Below are positions 45,344 to 56,900 of a stretch of DNA of 64,000 nucleotides, piece after piece. The position numbers and the translations under genes were made by a program. Numbering within the stretch: the first letter of the stretch is position 1; the number at the start of each line of letters is the position of its first letter. The notes below the pieces were generated by a model. It worked only from the letters and a program-made list of their open reading frames with translations. It ran no database searches and was not told the DNA's origin. Origin of the DNA: Penicillus capitatus (taxonomy: Eukaryota; Chlorophyta); contig OZ287708.1 in the NCBI GenBank assembly GCA_965649825.1, forward strand, positions 310,001 through 374,000. Reading direction: 5' to 3'.

Positions 45344-46612
45344 ATGCCGATCCGAATTCTGAAGCATGTGTCGAAATGGCCTCTGCCGGTTTTGAAGACG
45401 ATTCGCTGGCTGACGATCGCCACGCATGATGGCGACTTCCACTGTGACGATGCATTGGGTGTCTGGCTCGTGAAACAGACGGATCGATTTCGCGATGCAT
45501 CGATCCTCCGAACGCGCGATTCGTCTCTGCTCGACGAAGCAGACGTCGTCGTCGTCGATGTTGGGGGTGTTCACGATCCACGTCAGCTAAACATCCACGT
45601 GCTTCGTTTGGAAAAGATTCTTGATGTCCAGAGACCCTTCGCTTCCATCATGCTGTGTATGGTTTTGATGACATCTACAAGAGAAGTGCGTTTTCCGTCC
45701 GTCTGATCCGTCCGTCTGCAATGAGAACTGGCAGGCCTCAAGATTCAACCCTCCAGCGCAGGACTCGTCTATGCGCATTTCGGCATAGCTACAGTAAGTT
45801 GCCTCTCCGTCGGGGACGAGGCGTCGTTGTGGTAGGGAAGGAAGTCATTTCCAGTATTGCAAAGGATATTAAACTAAACGATGAAGAATTGGAGGCGATC
45901 CACGAGCACATATACGAGGAATACATCGAAGCGCTTTGCGCCATAGCCATCGGTACACACCCTTGGATTGCATTCGTTGTCGGTCCGAGCATGTGTGTGG
46001 TAAGGCTATCGTCAATGTGTCGCGGGTAACTCGCGGAAGACGGGGAATGCCAGAACTACCTACCGTGATGCAACGGGGCTGTCAGCTCGGGTCGGCCGCG
46101 TCCTGTCAGTGTGTCTTGTCTTCTAGCATTGGTTTTCTGCGCGGAGCTGCGTGAGGCGTGCACTGGAAACAGTGCATCAGGTTCACGAGGATGGAGAGAC
46201 TATGTTCCTTGAACGACACTGCCCGTGGATCGAGGTCCTTTCGGAACTCGAATCCAAGATTCTGAAAGAGGGCCAGATCAAGTTCTGCGTGCACATTCTT
46301 GTGAGTCCATGGTCCTATGGAATCCATGCATCCCGAAGAGGTAGGCGTGCATAGGAGGTGAATGGGACAGGTGTTTATATCGTCGAAGCTGTCCCCAATC
46401 ATCCACTGAGATTCTTCTGTCGCAATCCATTCCCTTACGAATGGGGAGGCTTGTCAGGAGAAGAGCTTGAGCGCAAGAGTGGGATTGAAGGCTGTCTCTT
46501 TGTGAGGAAAATCGATCACATAGGAGCACATCGCACAAGGGAAGGCGCTATTGCTAAGGCTCTAAAAGCAATCGAGATCCATAAATCTCGCGGTGGTTAC
46601 TATTTTGGATAA
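45344..46612 (+). CDS. MYG1-like exonuclease paralogue, probably degenerate
   Basis: The upstream tandem partner of the intact MYG1 at 46.9 kb. The N-terminal targeting-like peptide and TIATHDGDFHCDDAL match the family, as do the RTRDSSLLDEADVVVVDVG region, the KEVISSIAKDI helix, DATGLSARVGRV, VRRALETV and the C-terminal GGLSGEELERKSGIEGCLFV and HRTREGAIAKAL. However, the DHHQ motif that copy 2 keeps is not found at the matching place (it reads LDVQ). About 35-40 residues (copy 2: SPPDVTSDGQ to KYIPA) are missing, with an in-frame TAG that only a 37-bp intron would remove. One intron (45783-45835) would need a GC donor where copy 2 has GT. It may be a pseudogene or a repurposed protein. Confidence 0.6.
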
Positions 46613-46874
46613 GATGCCTTTGCAGATTCACCTACCCGTTGTCCGATTCAAACTCGAGCCATCCCGTTCAACATCTACAGGCCACTCAGTCGAGAAGGGA
46701 ACGGCTTGGGGGATAATACGCATGGTCGATCGATGCAACATTCTTAGCAATCACGATTTAGAACAGCTTCACATTCGGTCGCGTCGCAGATGACGATCCC
46801 TTAAGTCTTTGATCGTTCTATCAGGCGAATAAAACACAATCGAACCATCCAGTCGTTGGACTGTTCGTCACCGG

Positions 46875-48287
46875 ATGCGGATTTCAAGTTTCGTGCCCGG
46901 CATACGAAGAGTGCTGCGGCCGTTTTTGAAGACGACACGCGTGTTTTCGATTGTCACGCACGATGGCAACTTTCATTGCGACGAAGCCTTAGCCGTGTGG
47001 ATGCTGAAGCAGACAGCACGATTTCGGGATTCTCCCGTCATCCGAACACGAGATCCTTCACTCGTTGAAAAGGCGGACGTCACCGTCGACGTCGGGGATA
47101 TCTACGACCCAGGTTGCTCGATTCAACGTCACCCACTGGCCTGATACAGACGCGTTGATTGATAGACACCCTTCGATTCGACCATCACCAGCCGGGTTTC
47201 GAAGAGTACTTCGATTCGAGTAAGTTCTGATGCCGTCCGTCTCCACAAAGGAGATGACGAACGAATCATTTCAGATAGACGCCGCATTCAGTTATCGAGC
47301 TGCGGACTCGTGTACAAACACTTTGGTATGCCTGGCTACGCGATGTTCGTCGAATACAGAGATGAGGACATGTTTCTGCATCAGGAAGAGAAGTGATTTC
47401 TGAAATCGCGAAGGACTTTGAACTGACCGATGATGAGATGGAAGTGCTTTACGAAAGAGTCTATGCAGCATTCATCGAGGCCATCGATGCCATGGATAAC
47501 GGTACAGATTGCTCTGTTCTATGCTTTGTCTGAGGAGGACTGCTGTGATAGGTTACCCTGAATGTGTCACGGATACTTATCGAATGCGTAAAGCTTGCAA
47601 GACCTTCAGCGATTGCACAGGGTTGACTGCCAGAGTTCGAAGAATGAATGTTCACTGGCGATCGCCTCCTGATGTCACATCCGATGGTCAGTTCCAGAAG
47701 GCGGTGGAGTTGTGTGGCAAAGAGTTTGCGGAATTCGTTCTCTACAGAGCTTATGTTCGTCCATCCTTCTAGACGAGACCCCTCCCTGCCGACAGTTTGT
47801 TTTCTAGAAATACATTCCGGCACGAAGATACGTGCAACGTGCCCTGGAGACCATCTACGACGTTAGCAAACAGGGCGATATTATGTTGTTGGAGATCGGG
47901 TGTCCATGGAACAGATTCCTTCATGAACTCGAGTCTCAGATTCTGAGGCACAACCAAGTCAAGTACTGCGTTTATACTGGCGTAAGCAAGCCCACAGTTT
48001 CTCTGACGAGCTTCCCAGAGAGGTGCCGTGTCCAGGAAGAGGAAAACAGTGACTATCGAGTTCATGCCGTTACCGTTAACCCCGATTCGAATACGCCCCG
48101 TCTTGGGTTCCCCGACGAATGGAGAGGGTTGAGTGGAGAGAAGCTCGAACGCGTGACCGGAATCGAAGGTAGCTCCTTTGTGCATCGAGGAGGATATATT
48201 GGAAGGAATCGCACAAAGGAGGGTGCCATCGCCATGGCCCGAAAGTCCATAGAGATTGCAAGAGGAAAGAGATTTGTCACCGGTTGA
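46875..48287 (+). CDS. MYG1: MYG1 family (UPF0160) 3'-5' RNA exonuclease
   Basis: Seven exons: 46875-47112, 47166-47219, 47275-47325, 47385-47501, 47552-47754, 47808-47981, 48021-48287; 367 aa (human 376). MYG1 is a DHH-superfamily exonuclease that processes RNA in nucleolus and mitochondria. Motifs present: THDGNFHCDEALAVW, VIRTRDPSLVEKADVTVDVG, the metal-binding FDHHQPGF, HFGREVISEIA, ARVRRMNVHW, YVQRALETIY, GCPWNRFLHELES, DEWRGLSGEKLERVTGI and HRGGYIGRNRTKEGAIAMA. The first about 28 residues (basic, no acidic residues) resemble a mitochondrial presequence. Introns are 39-59 bp. Confidence 0.94.
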
Positions 48288-49830
48288 TCATGAACGTCAT
48301 TGATCGTCCGTCAGCTGCCTCGACGAATCTCGATCTTTCGATTTTGCGTTGTGTCAGACGGAGACTGTGTTTGTGAGTCTTCTTATCGGCGATGAGCAAA
48401 CTCGAAACCAGGACTGCACTAATGGAGTCGTTTTCGTGAATTTGACAGTTCAAAACAGTCACACGGCCACGACTTCACACACACCAACATCTTTCTTAAA
48501 TACCCGGCCAATCATTAAGGTCTTCACAGAACACTGTCTAATGGCGGTTGGCTCGACTCTCTCCCGCTGCATCAGATTCGTGTCTCTTCGAAGTTTCACA
48601 GAGATTTGGCCAAATGGCCGTTCCTTGGCGGAGAGTATAAGTACTAATGTGGAAACTGGAGTTTACATTTTAGCTTCTGCTTCCTGGAAAATCGGGAGTT
48701 CTGCATCGCAGAAGGTTCTTCGAATCAACTGCGGTCGGTTGAATTTAAATGTCGACGAGAACATCCGACTGACTCATCGAATGGACTACAAACATTTCTG
48801 AGAACTTTTTGCGTCGCAAGAGTAGCAAGTCTGTTTCACGTGTCTTTCAGATAGACGTTGTGGGTTCTGTCAACAGGTTACTGAACATGCAACCCAACTT
48901 TTGGACGAAGAGCTGGCCGTTGGAGGACCGTCCGCATCGGAATGTGGTGGTAGACCTTACCTGCCGGATCTCGATATCCAAGAAAGAAAACGGGCGAAGT
49001 TTTGCGTGCCCTCGCATCGAAACATGACTTCGTCAATACCGAGTCGCTTGTCGCAGCATACAACGCTACGACGAATAAAAATGAACGAAACACTCCTCTT
49101 GGATGGTTAAGGAGATTCGGCGAAAGAAGTCGTCATGGATGTCTCAAACCTGATGATGTCTTCGAATTCACAGACATTCCAAAATCGCACCTGTTCTCGA
49201 ACAAGATGCGGATTCTCTGAGAGAACTGGTGTGTGTCTTCCGTTCAAGAATCATCATGCAGACACGCAGCATTGCGCCGAGTTGGATGCTGCCAAGACAG
49301 TCAGTTCACAAGGTAAGGTGGCTATTGCAGAGAGCAAATGTGATGGGACATTCGTGTGGTGGTTGGTCTTCAGGGATTTTGCGTCTTCGCTGATGGATCT
49401 GGACTTTGCACCAGCAGGACGTGAATTTGTGGCCGGTGGCTTTGATCGGATGGCTAAGACTGTTCGAGAAAGGGCACCAGGAAGCAAAGATGTCTACTCC
49501 ATTCCTCGCATGTCACGACGGTCTTCCTTCTGTTCTAGTCTTGATGCAACGTATGTCTTTTGCGTCAGAATCAAACACAATGGCACTATGTGTGGTGTTT
49601 ACGTATCCCTACTTCTAAGAACAGACAGTTTCCACAGGTTTTCGACCATTGTCGACTCTCTAATCGAAATACCTTGTACTTGCTGCCCGTTTCGCGTTCC
49701 TGCTTCTTTTCCACGTCAGTGATCGACTTGGCGTGCATCTGCAATCATCACTAGACACAGGCAAATAGACTTTTTCGTGCCGCGTCCGATTCAGAGATAT
49801 TAGCTCCTGTTTCGTCTGGCATCATCCCCT
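48288..49830. pseudogene. Unresolved region with a DCAF13/SOF1-like WD-repeat fragment
   Basis: Protein-like plus-strand fragments occur without a coherent gene. At about 49378-49505 the frame DFASSLMDLDFAPAGREFV, then GGFDRM and DVYSIPRM, closely resembles one WD repeat of the ribosome-assembly protein SOF1/DCAF13 (DHVSAVMDVDYSPTGREFV... in the family). The neighbouring repeats of a WD propeller are not visible, so this looks like a remnant or a very fragmented gene. Another fragment (about 49000-49100, ALASKHDFVNTESLVAAYN) is unidentified. Confidence 0.35.
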
Positions 49831-49910
49831 TTGTCTCGTCTCGATTTGCCTGGCGAAACATCGAGGAGTGGACAGTCGCATTGTTTTGGCACCCCCGTTC
49901 GTCGCGAACA

Positions 49911-49933
49911 GACTCTCTCTCTCTCTCTCTCTC
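49911..49933. repeat. (CT)n microsatellite
   Basis: An uninterrupted CTCTCT run of about 22 bases upstream of the proline-rich gene region. Confidence 0.9.
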
Positions 49934-49935
49934 AT

Positions 49936-50575
49936 CCGAAATCGTTTACCGTCTGCAGAGCGCGTCGTTTAATGTGTGTTCTCTCGCACTGTTTTCTGAA
50001 GACGCTTTGTTATCCGAATGCGTCTTTCGGACTCGATCCAACGCGTCGACGGTGGCATGCATCTCGGTGTTCAATGAGGAATGCCGCGTCACAGGTCCAA
50101 ATGGCAGAGCCAAGAGCAGTCATTTCTACAGTGTCTGTCTTTCATGTATTCTACAGAGCATTTGCCGCACGAGAGAACATCGCCAGCTCTGACGACATCG
50201 TCCTAGAACGCCCCACGCACGTAGAGCACTCGGAGGTAGTTAGTCTTTCATTACAGAGATTTTCCAGAAGTGTATCCAAACAGAAAACAGACATTCTCCG
50301 TCACAGCCCTCATAGCCTCAGAACTCGCCAGATACTAGAACGGAACGGCATGGACGATTCCAACGAGGATGCAGCAGCATGCCATCCACTTCCAATGGTA
50401 ATCCACCACTTTGGTGCGCTCTGCACGGTGGAACACGCCGAAAAGAAAGAAGGCGACGACATTAGATCGCGACTGGCTTCGACCGCGATCAACTGCGCCA
50501 TCACGTAGGTTGCTCTCGAAACTGTCTGATCGATGGCTTCGCAGACAGAACAGCAATCTTGCACAGCAGCCACAC
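49936..50575. other. Open but unassigned stretch
   Basis: The plus-strand frame 49831-50508 is open for over 220 codons and is Ser/Arg/His-rich without a recognised family. Sequence downstream (from about 50575) is shared with 62.6 kb. I cannot tell whether it is coding. Confidence 0.3.
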
Positions 50576-51330
50576 AACGCGATAGAACTTCGCTAGTTGG
50601 AGCGAACGGCGTCTTCCAAGGCACTCACTCGACGCTATGCGCGAGCACGAACCGAAACGACGACTCCGCGGCCGTCTGGTTCTCGCAGGGCGTCGTTCGG
50701 TTCCGCCTTCCATGTTCGAGGGAGTTAGGACCAACGGCAACTCCTCAAACCGACTCGCGTTACACTGCGCAGATCGCTCTCTCGACGGTGTTTGCGACGG
50801 AAACGCCCGCAAGAGACGGCCGTCTAGACAAAGAGTCTTTGCCGCTCCTGCGAACGAGAACGCCCGCCTCATACCTCTGCCCGGGCAACGCGGAGCTGGC
50901 TCGAGCGGTTGGCTGTTGGGAGAATCGCGTCTGAGAGGCCGTAGAGAACGCATGCGGTTACACTCAGAGAGGTCCATGCCGAACAAACTGTAAAGAATTT
51001 CCTCTGTAAAACACTCTGCAAAGCGTCCAGAAGCGCTCTTTCGTTCGCGTCGCGCATCCAGACGACAGCATCCTGCGTTTCCGGACATCTGGCGGCCGTT
51101 TCTTTGTCCGGCGGCGCATGCATGCGCCGCCAACGGTCACAGTTCCCAACCGCCACCCGCAGGCCGCGCCCGGCAACCGAAGCGGTCTATAAAGGTCCTG
51201 TCACAAACCTTTCCGCACTGTCGAGTTTTCTGAACTCCTTCTGTTTTCTTCGAGCACAAGCAACGACGACAATGGCCGACGCACACCTCACCGCCGAAGA
51301 CGATTACGGCTATCCGGGAAGACCGTAAGT
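50575..51330. repeat. Duplicated promoter segment, copy A (matches 62600-63355)
   Basis: About 750 bp upstream of and including exon 1 of the proline-rich gene is repeated, with roughly 80-90 % identity by eye, at 62600-63355. Both start GATAGAACTTCGCTAGTTGG and run through the TATA box and first exon. The duplication therefore covers a promoter, exon 1 and intron 1, not just coding sequence. Confidence 0.85.
51188..51194 (+). promoter_or_regulatory. TATA box of proline-rich gene 1
   Basis: TATAAAG lies 84 bp before the ATG at 51272, in the shared block CTATAAAGGTCCTGTCACA; the same block lies 86 bp before the ATG of gene 2. The strict conservation marks it as the core promoter. Confidence 0.7.
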
Positions 51331-52575
51331 CCTCTGACCATGTTTCAACGCGCCGCGCGCTACGGACCTCTGCGACTGCGGCCAGGACGCCTTTCATGTG
51401 CTGGCATGCGTCCGGCTGCAGTCGAAACGTCGGCGGCTACTTGCTTTCGAGAATGCGCAGCCATCCTGTTCTTCGGGACATCTCTAACTAACCTTTGTGT
51501 GTTTTTTAGATTCGACCAGGTGACCTTGCCGGAGGTCTTGGGAAGTCATCCGCCCAGGGCCTTCATGGGTATGGACCTGGCCGCGAGAGAGCAGTGGTTT
51601 TGGGCTCTGAGGGGCCAACAGCTCCCCGAGGAGCAGGCCCCTCCTGTGCGGGTTGGTCCCAATAGGGACCAACCCGCACGGCCGCGGCCCGGTCGGCGGG
51701 CAAGGAGGATCTCCGCCGAGGAGAGGAGAGCGCGGCTGGCCCAAGAGGGCCAGCCTGCTGCACAGCCACCACCGGCACGCCGTCCATCACCGCCGCCTGC
51801 AGTTTCTGAGCCGCCGACATCATCACCGCCTGGCCCACATCCGGCATCGTCGCCGCCAACCGAGACGCCAGTAGCTCCTACTCAGGCCCAGCCGGCCTCG
51901 CAGCCGCCAGCAGTACCCCAGCCGTTCCCGCCGCCGCCCATGCAGTGGTCGCCAGTGCCACCAGCGGCTCATCAACATGCCCAGCCGAGCACGCCGCCGC
52001 CTCAGGCCTGCCAGTCGAGCGCACCGCCGCCTCAGGCCTGCCAGTCGAGCGCACCGCCGCCTCAGGCCTGCCAGTCGAGCGCACCGCCGCCAATGGAGTG
52101 GTCACCAGTACCGCCAGCGGCGCATCCTCATGCCCAACCCGCCGCACCGACTCCGGCATCATCGCAGCCCCCGTGTCCGGCTGCCATGGAGTGGTCATCC
52201 GGTCCCTTTCCGCAGCCGACCCCGACCATGTCCCCTCCCTCCCTGCAGCCTACCAAGCCTCCACTTTTTCCCCCTCGCCCCCAGGTATTTTGCATCCCAG
52301 CTTCCCCGCCCCCGGTCATCCCCTCACGGCCTCTAAAGTACTCACTCCCCTTTTGCCCACCTTTTCCTACGCGCACTTCTGTCTTCTCCCTACGCTCTTA
52401 TCCACCCCCAATCCCCCCACGCCCATTTATCTTCTCCGTCGGCCCGCTCGGTATCCCTCCCCGGCCGTATTTTCTCTCAGGCCAGTGTGTGACGGTGGGC
52501 CCAGCCATACCAGAGCGACTCTTCTTCCTATCGGGACAATGTGTAAGTTACTCTTCAGTTCCATCCCTCTTTTGA
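51272..52575 (+). CDS. Proline-rich hypothetical protein, family copy 1
   Basis: Two exons, 51272-51324 and 51510-52575; 372 aa. Exon 1 encodes MADAHLTAEDDYGYPGRP; exon 2 begins with a conserved FDQVTLPEVLGSHPPRAF segment and an Arg-rich stretch (about residues 70-95, ending EERRARLAQEGQPAA). Then come about 270 residues dominated by Pro, Ala, Ser and Gln, including three exact CQSSAPPPQA-type repeats (about 52010-52085), then PPRPFIFS/PPRPYFLSGQCV repeats near the end. There is no signal peptide or known domain. The 185-bp intron is three times longer than any other here. A second family member starts at 63300. Exon 2 contains several perfect inverted repeats. Confidence 0.7.
51610..51754 (+). 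other. Three inverted repeats inside coding exon 2 of proline-rich gene 1
   Basis: Stem 1: AGGGGCC/GGCCCCT (51610-51616 and 51636-51642). Stem 2: a perfect 15-bp stem GTGCGGGTTGGTCCC with AATA loop (51646-51679). Stem 3: GCTGGCCC-AAGA-GGGCCAGC (51735-51754). Stems 2 and 3 recur at the same places in gene 2. Confidence 0.85.
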
Positions 52576-53039
52576 TGTGTTTTTGTGTAGGTTTTCATTG
52601 AAGATTGGTCAGTCTGAGGGCCTTTTTCTGCAATTTTTTGAGCTGTTTTCTTTCTCGACAACAAAATTAAAAAAAACAAAAAAAACTGATATGGCTGTTT
52701 TCGTTCCTTGTTGTTTCTGCCATGCCACCTTCGCTTTGTTGTGGATGGCTCTGCGTTAGCAGTTTTTACATAGAGGCTGTCAAAAGCTCATTTGCTGTTT
52801 TGCTTTCCCGGAGGCTAAAGTGTCCTAAACTGCTGTCTTGCTGCCTGGAGATTGCCATGTCCGACTTTGCTGTCTAGCCGTGGATGAAATCTGCCATGTT
52901 TCTACTTGATGTTTCTTTTGTGAAGAGGCCTGTGGTCGTCTTATTTTCTGTTTTGCTCTACTGAGGTGTTTTTGTCCCAATCTGCTGTTTTGCTTTCGGA
53001 GACCTCAGTGTCCTATAACCTGTTTAGCTGCCCGGGCTA
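52576..53039. other. 3' flank of proline-rich gene 1, grading into repeats
   Basis: T-rich with an AAAAAACAAAAAAA tract near 52670. From about 52740 imperfect copies of TTTGCTGTTTTGCTTTC...GGAG...CTGCTGTCTTGCTGCC appear, looking like worn ancestors of the CTGCTGCCGTCTGCCGCCCGGAGG units that follow. Confidence 0.5.
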
Positions 53040-53900
53040 TGCCGTGTGACTGTCTAGCTGCTGCCGTCTGCCGCCCGGAGGATGCCTTGACTGTCTACCT
53101 GCTGCCGTCTGCCGTCTGCCGCCCGGAGCATGCCTTGACTGTCTACCTGCTGCCGTCTGCCGTCTACCGCCCGGAGGATGCCTTGACTGTCTACCTGCTG
53201 CTGTTTGCTACTGGAGGCCGTGACTATCTACCTGCTGCCGTCTGCCGCCCGGAGGAAGCCGTGACTGTCTAGCTGCTGCCGTCTGCCGCCCGGAGGAAGC
53301 CGTGACTGTCTAGCTGCTGCCGTCTGCCGCCCGGAGGATGCCGCCCGGAGGAAGCCGTGACTGTCTAGCTGCTGCCGTCTGCCGCCCGGAGGATGCCGCC
53401 CGGAGGAAGCCGTGACTGTCTAGCTGCTGCCGTCTGCCGCCCGGAGGATGCCTTGACTGTCTACCTGCTGCCGTCTGCCGTCTGCCGCCCGGAGGATGCC
53501 TTGACTGTCTACCTGCTGCCGTCTGCCGTCTACCGCCCGGAGGATGCCTTGACTGTCTACCTGCTGCTGTTTGCTACTGGAGGCCGTGACTGTCTACCTG
53601 CTGCCGTCTGCCGACCGAAGGATGCCGCCCGGAGGATGCCGTGACTGTCTACCTGCTGCCGTCTGCCGCCCGGAGGATGCCGCCCGGAGGATGCCGTGAC
53701 TGTCTACCTGCTGCCGTCTGCCGACCAGAGGATGATGCCGTGACTGTCTACCTGCTGCCGTCTGCCGTCTGCCGCCCGGAGGATGCCTTGACTGTCTACC
53801 TGTTGCTGTCTGCTGCCTGAAGGATGATGCCGTGACTATGTACCTGCTGCCGTCTGCTGCCCGAATGAATGATGCCTCCTTGACTATGTACCTGCTGCTT
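53040..53900. repeat. GC-rich minisatellite 1 (CTGCTGCCGTCTGCCGCCCGGAGGATGCC units)
   Basis: Around 20 imperfect copies of a 25-70-bp unit combining TGACTGTCTACCTGCTGCC, GTCTGCCGCCCGGAGGATGCC and variants. Higher-order repeats are visible: the block 53050-53230 recurs at 53425-53600. Open frames are by-products of the triplet-like composition. Confidence 0.9.
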
Positions 53901-56900
53901 GGTGTAGATGGAGGCCGCCGCCGTTCAATTTCCTTCCTCGCTGCCCGAACAATCACACGTGTGGCACCGCTACCTGGAGGCCACAGTCGTTCGATCCGCT
54001 GCCTTTGTGTGGATGGAGGCCGCAGTCGATCTACATGCTGCCTTGCAGATCATTGAAGGCGACCGCCACACTACTTGCCGCCTTGCCGTGATTGCGAGGC
54101 GGCGGTCGTAAAACCTGCGGCCTCGCTGACCGGGGTCACAGTCGTAAAACCTGCGGCCTCGCTGACTGGGGTCGCAGTCGTCCACTTGCCACCTTGCCCT
54201 GGATGCAAGGCGGCTGGCTACCTACCTACCGCCTGCCGCCTGGAGAACGAAGTCGCTCTAGCTGCCGCCTTGTCGTGGATGCGAGGCGGCAGTCGCCATA
54301 TCTGTCGATTGCCACCTGGAGGAAGAGGTCGTCCTACTTGCCGCCTCTTTGTAAATGCGAGGCGGCTGTCGCACAAGCAGCGACCTGGATTCCCAGATGC
54401 CGCAGTCGTCCTACTCGCCGCCTTGCCGTGGATGCGAGGCGGCTGTCGCCAAACCTGCGACCTGGATGCCCGAAGGCCGCAGACACAATGCCTGCCGCTG
54501 CCGCCCAGAGAACGAAGTCGCCCTACTTGCCGTCTCGCCATGGATGCGAGGCGGCTGTCGACTTACTTGCCGCTGCCGACCAGAGATGAAGTCGCACTAC
54601 CTGCCGCCTTGCCTGACACCTGGATGCCGAAGTCGTCCAACTCGCCGCCTCGTCGTGGATGCGAGGCGGCGGACGCCTTACCTGCCGCTGCCGACCAGAG
54701 ATGAAGTCGCACTGCCTGCCGCCTTGCCGTGGATGCAAGGCGGCTGTCGCCCTGCCTGACACCTGGATTCCTCAGTCGTCCAACTAAACCGCCTTGCTCT
54801 GGATGCGAGGCGACTGTCGCCACTACCTGCTGCCTTGAAGACAACTCGAGGCAGCAGTCGACCTACTTGCCGCAGACGCAATACCTGCCGCCTCGTCGTG
54901 GATGCGAAGCGGCTGTCGCCCTGCCTGACGCCTGGATGCCGAAGTCGTCCAACTCGCCGCCTCGTCGTGGATGCGAGGCGGCGGACGCCTTACCTGCTGC
55001 CTTGCAGATCATTGAAGGCGACCGCCACACTACTTGCCGCCTTGCCGTGATTGCGAGGCGGCGGTCGTAAAACCTGCGGCCTCGCTGACCGGGGTCACAG
55101 TCGTAAAACCTGCGGCCTCGCTGACTGGGGTCGCAGTCGTCCACTTGCCACCTTGCCCTGGATGCAAGGCGGCTGGCTACCTACCTACCGCCTGCCGCCT
55201 GGAGAACGAAGTCGCTCTAGCTGCCGCCTTGTCGTGGATGCGAGGCGGCAGTCGCCATATCTGTCGATTGCCACCTGGAGGAAGAGGTCGTCCTACTTGC
55301 CGCCTCTTTGTGAATGCGAGGCGGCTGTCGCACAAGCAGCGACCTGGATTCCCAGATGCCGCAGTCGTCCTACTCGCCGCCTTGCCGTGGATGCGAGGCG
55401 GCTGTCGCCAAACCTGCGACCTGGATGCCCGAAGGCCGCAGACACAATACCTGCCGCTGCCGCCCAGAGAACGAAGTCGCCCTACTTGCCGTCTCGCCAT
55501 GGATGCGAGGCGGCTGTCGACTTACTTGCCGCTGCCGACCAGAGATGAAGTCGCACTACCTGCCGCCTTGCCGTAGATGCAAGGCGGCTGTCGCCCTGCC
55601 TGACACCTGGATGCCGAAGTCGTCCAACTCGCCGCCTCGTCGTGGATGCGAGGCGGCGGACGCCTAACCTGCCGCTGCCGACCAGAGATGAAGTCGCAAT
55701 ACCTGCCGCCTCGTCGTGGATGCGAGGCGGCGGACGCCCTGCCTGACACCTGGATGCCGAAGTCGTCCAACTCGCCGCCTCGTCGTGGATGCGAGGCGGC
55801 GGACGCCTTACCTGCTGCCTTGAAGACAACTCGAGGCAGCAGTCGACCTACTTGCCGCAGACGCAATACCTGCCGCCTCGTCGTGGATGCGAGGCGGCGG
55901 ACGCCCTGCCTGACACCTGGATGCCGAAGTCGTCCAACTCGCCGCCTCGTCGTGGATGCGAGGCGGCGGACGCCTTACCTGCTGCCTTGAAGACAACTCG
56001 AGGCAGCAGTCGACCTACTTGCCGCAGACGCAATACCTGCCGCCTCGTCGTGGATGCGAGGCGGCGGACGCCCTGCCTGACACCTGGATGCCGAAGTCGT
56101 CCAACTCGCCGCCTCGTCGTGGATGCGAGGCGGCGGACGCCTTACCTGCTGCCTTGAAGACAACTCGAGGCAGCAGTCGACCTACTTGCCGCAGACGCAA
56201 TACCTGCCGCCTCGTCGTGGAGCGAGGCGGCGGACGCCTTACCTGCTGCCTTGATGACAACTCGAGGCAGCAGTCGACCTACTTGCCGAAGACATCTTAC
56301 CTGCCGCCTCGCCGTGGATGCGAGGCGGCTGTCGCCCTGCCTGACGCCTGGATGCCGAAGTCGTCCTACTCGCCGCCTCGCCGTGGATGCGCGGCGGCGG
56401 ACGCCTTACCTGCTGCCTTGAAGACAACTCGAGGCAGCAGTCGACCTACTTGCCGCAGACGCAATACCTGCCGCCTCGTCGTGGATGCGAGGCGGCGGAC
56501 GCCTTACCTGCTGCCTTGATGACAACTCGAGGCAGCAGTCGACCTACTTGCCGAAGACATCTTACCTGCCGCCTCGCCGTGGATGCGAGGCGGCTGTCGC
56601 CCTGCCTGACGCCTGGATGCCGAAGTCGTCCAACTCGCCGCCTCGTCGTGGATGCGAGGCGGCTGTCGCCCTGCCTGACGCCAGGATGCCGAAGTCGTCC
56701 TACTCGCCGCCTCGCCGCCTCGCCGTGGATGCGAGGCGGCTGTCGCCTTACCTGACGCCAGGATGCCTGGATGGCCGCAGACGCAATACCTGCCGCCTCG
56801 CCGTGAATGAGAGTCGGCTGTCGCCAAAACTGCGACCTTGATGCCCGGGGTCGCAGTCTTCCACTTGCCGCCTTGTTCTGGATGCAAGGCGGCTGTCGCA

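Noticed and set aside
50501-51133. 210-codon minus-strand ORF, similar to one at 62481-62954
   Set aside because: The similarity reflects the duplicated promoter DNA; the shared plus-strand TATA box and exon 1 explain the conservation better.
53040-53900. CRISPR-like repeat/spacer arrangement
   Set aside because: Units vary in length and the parts between cores are also repeated; typical minisatellite.
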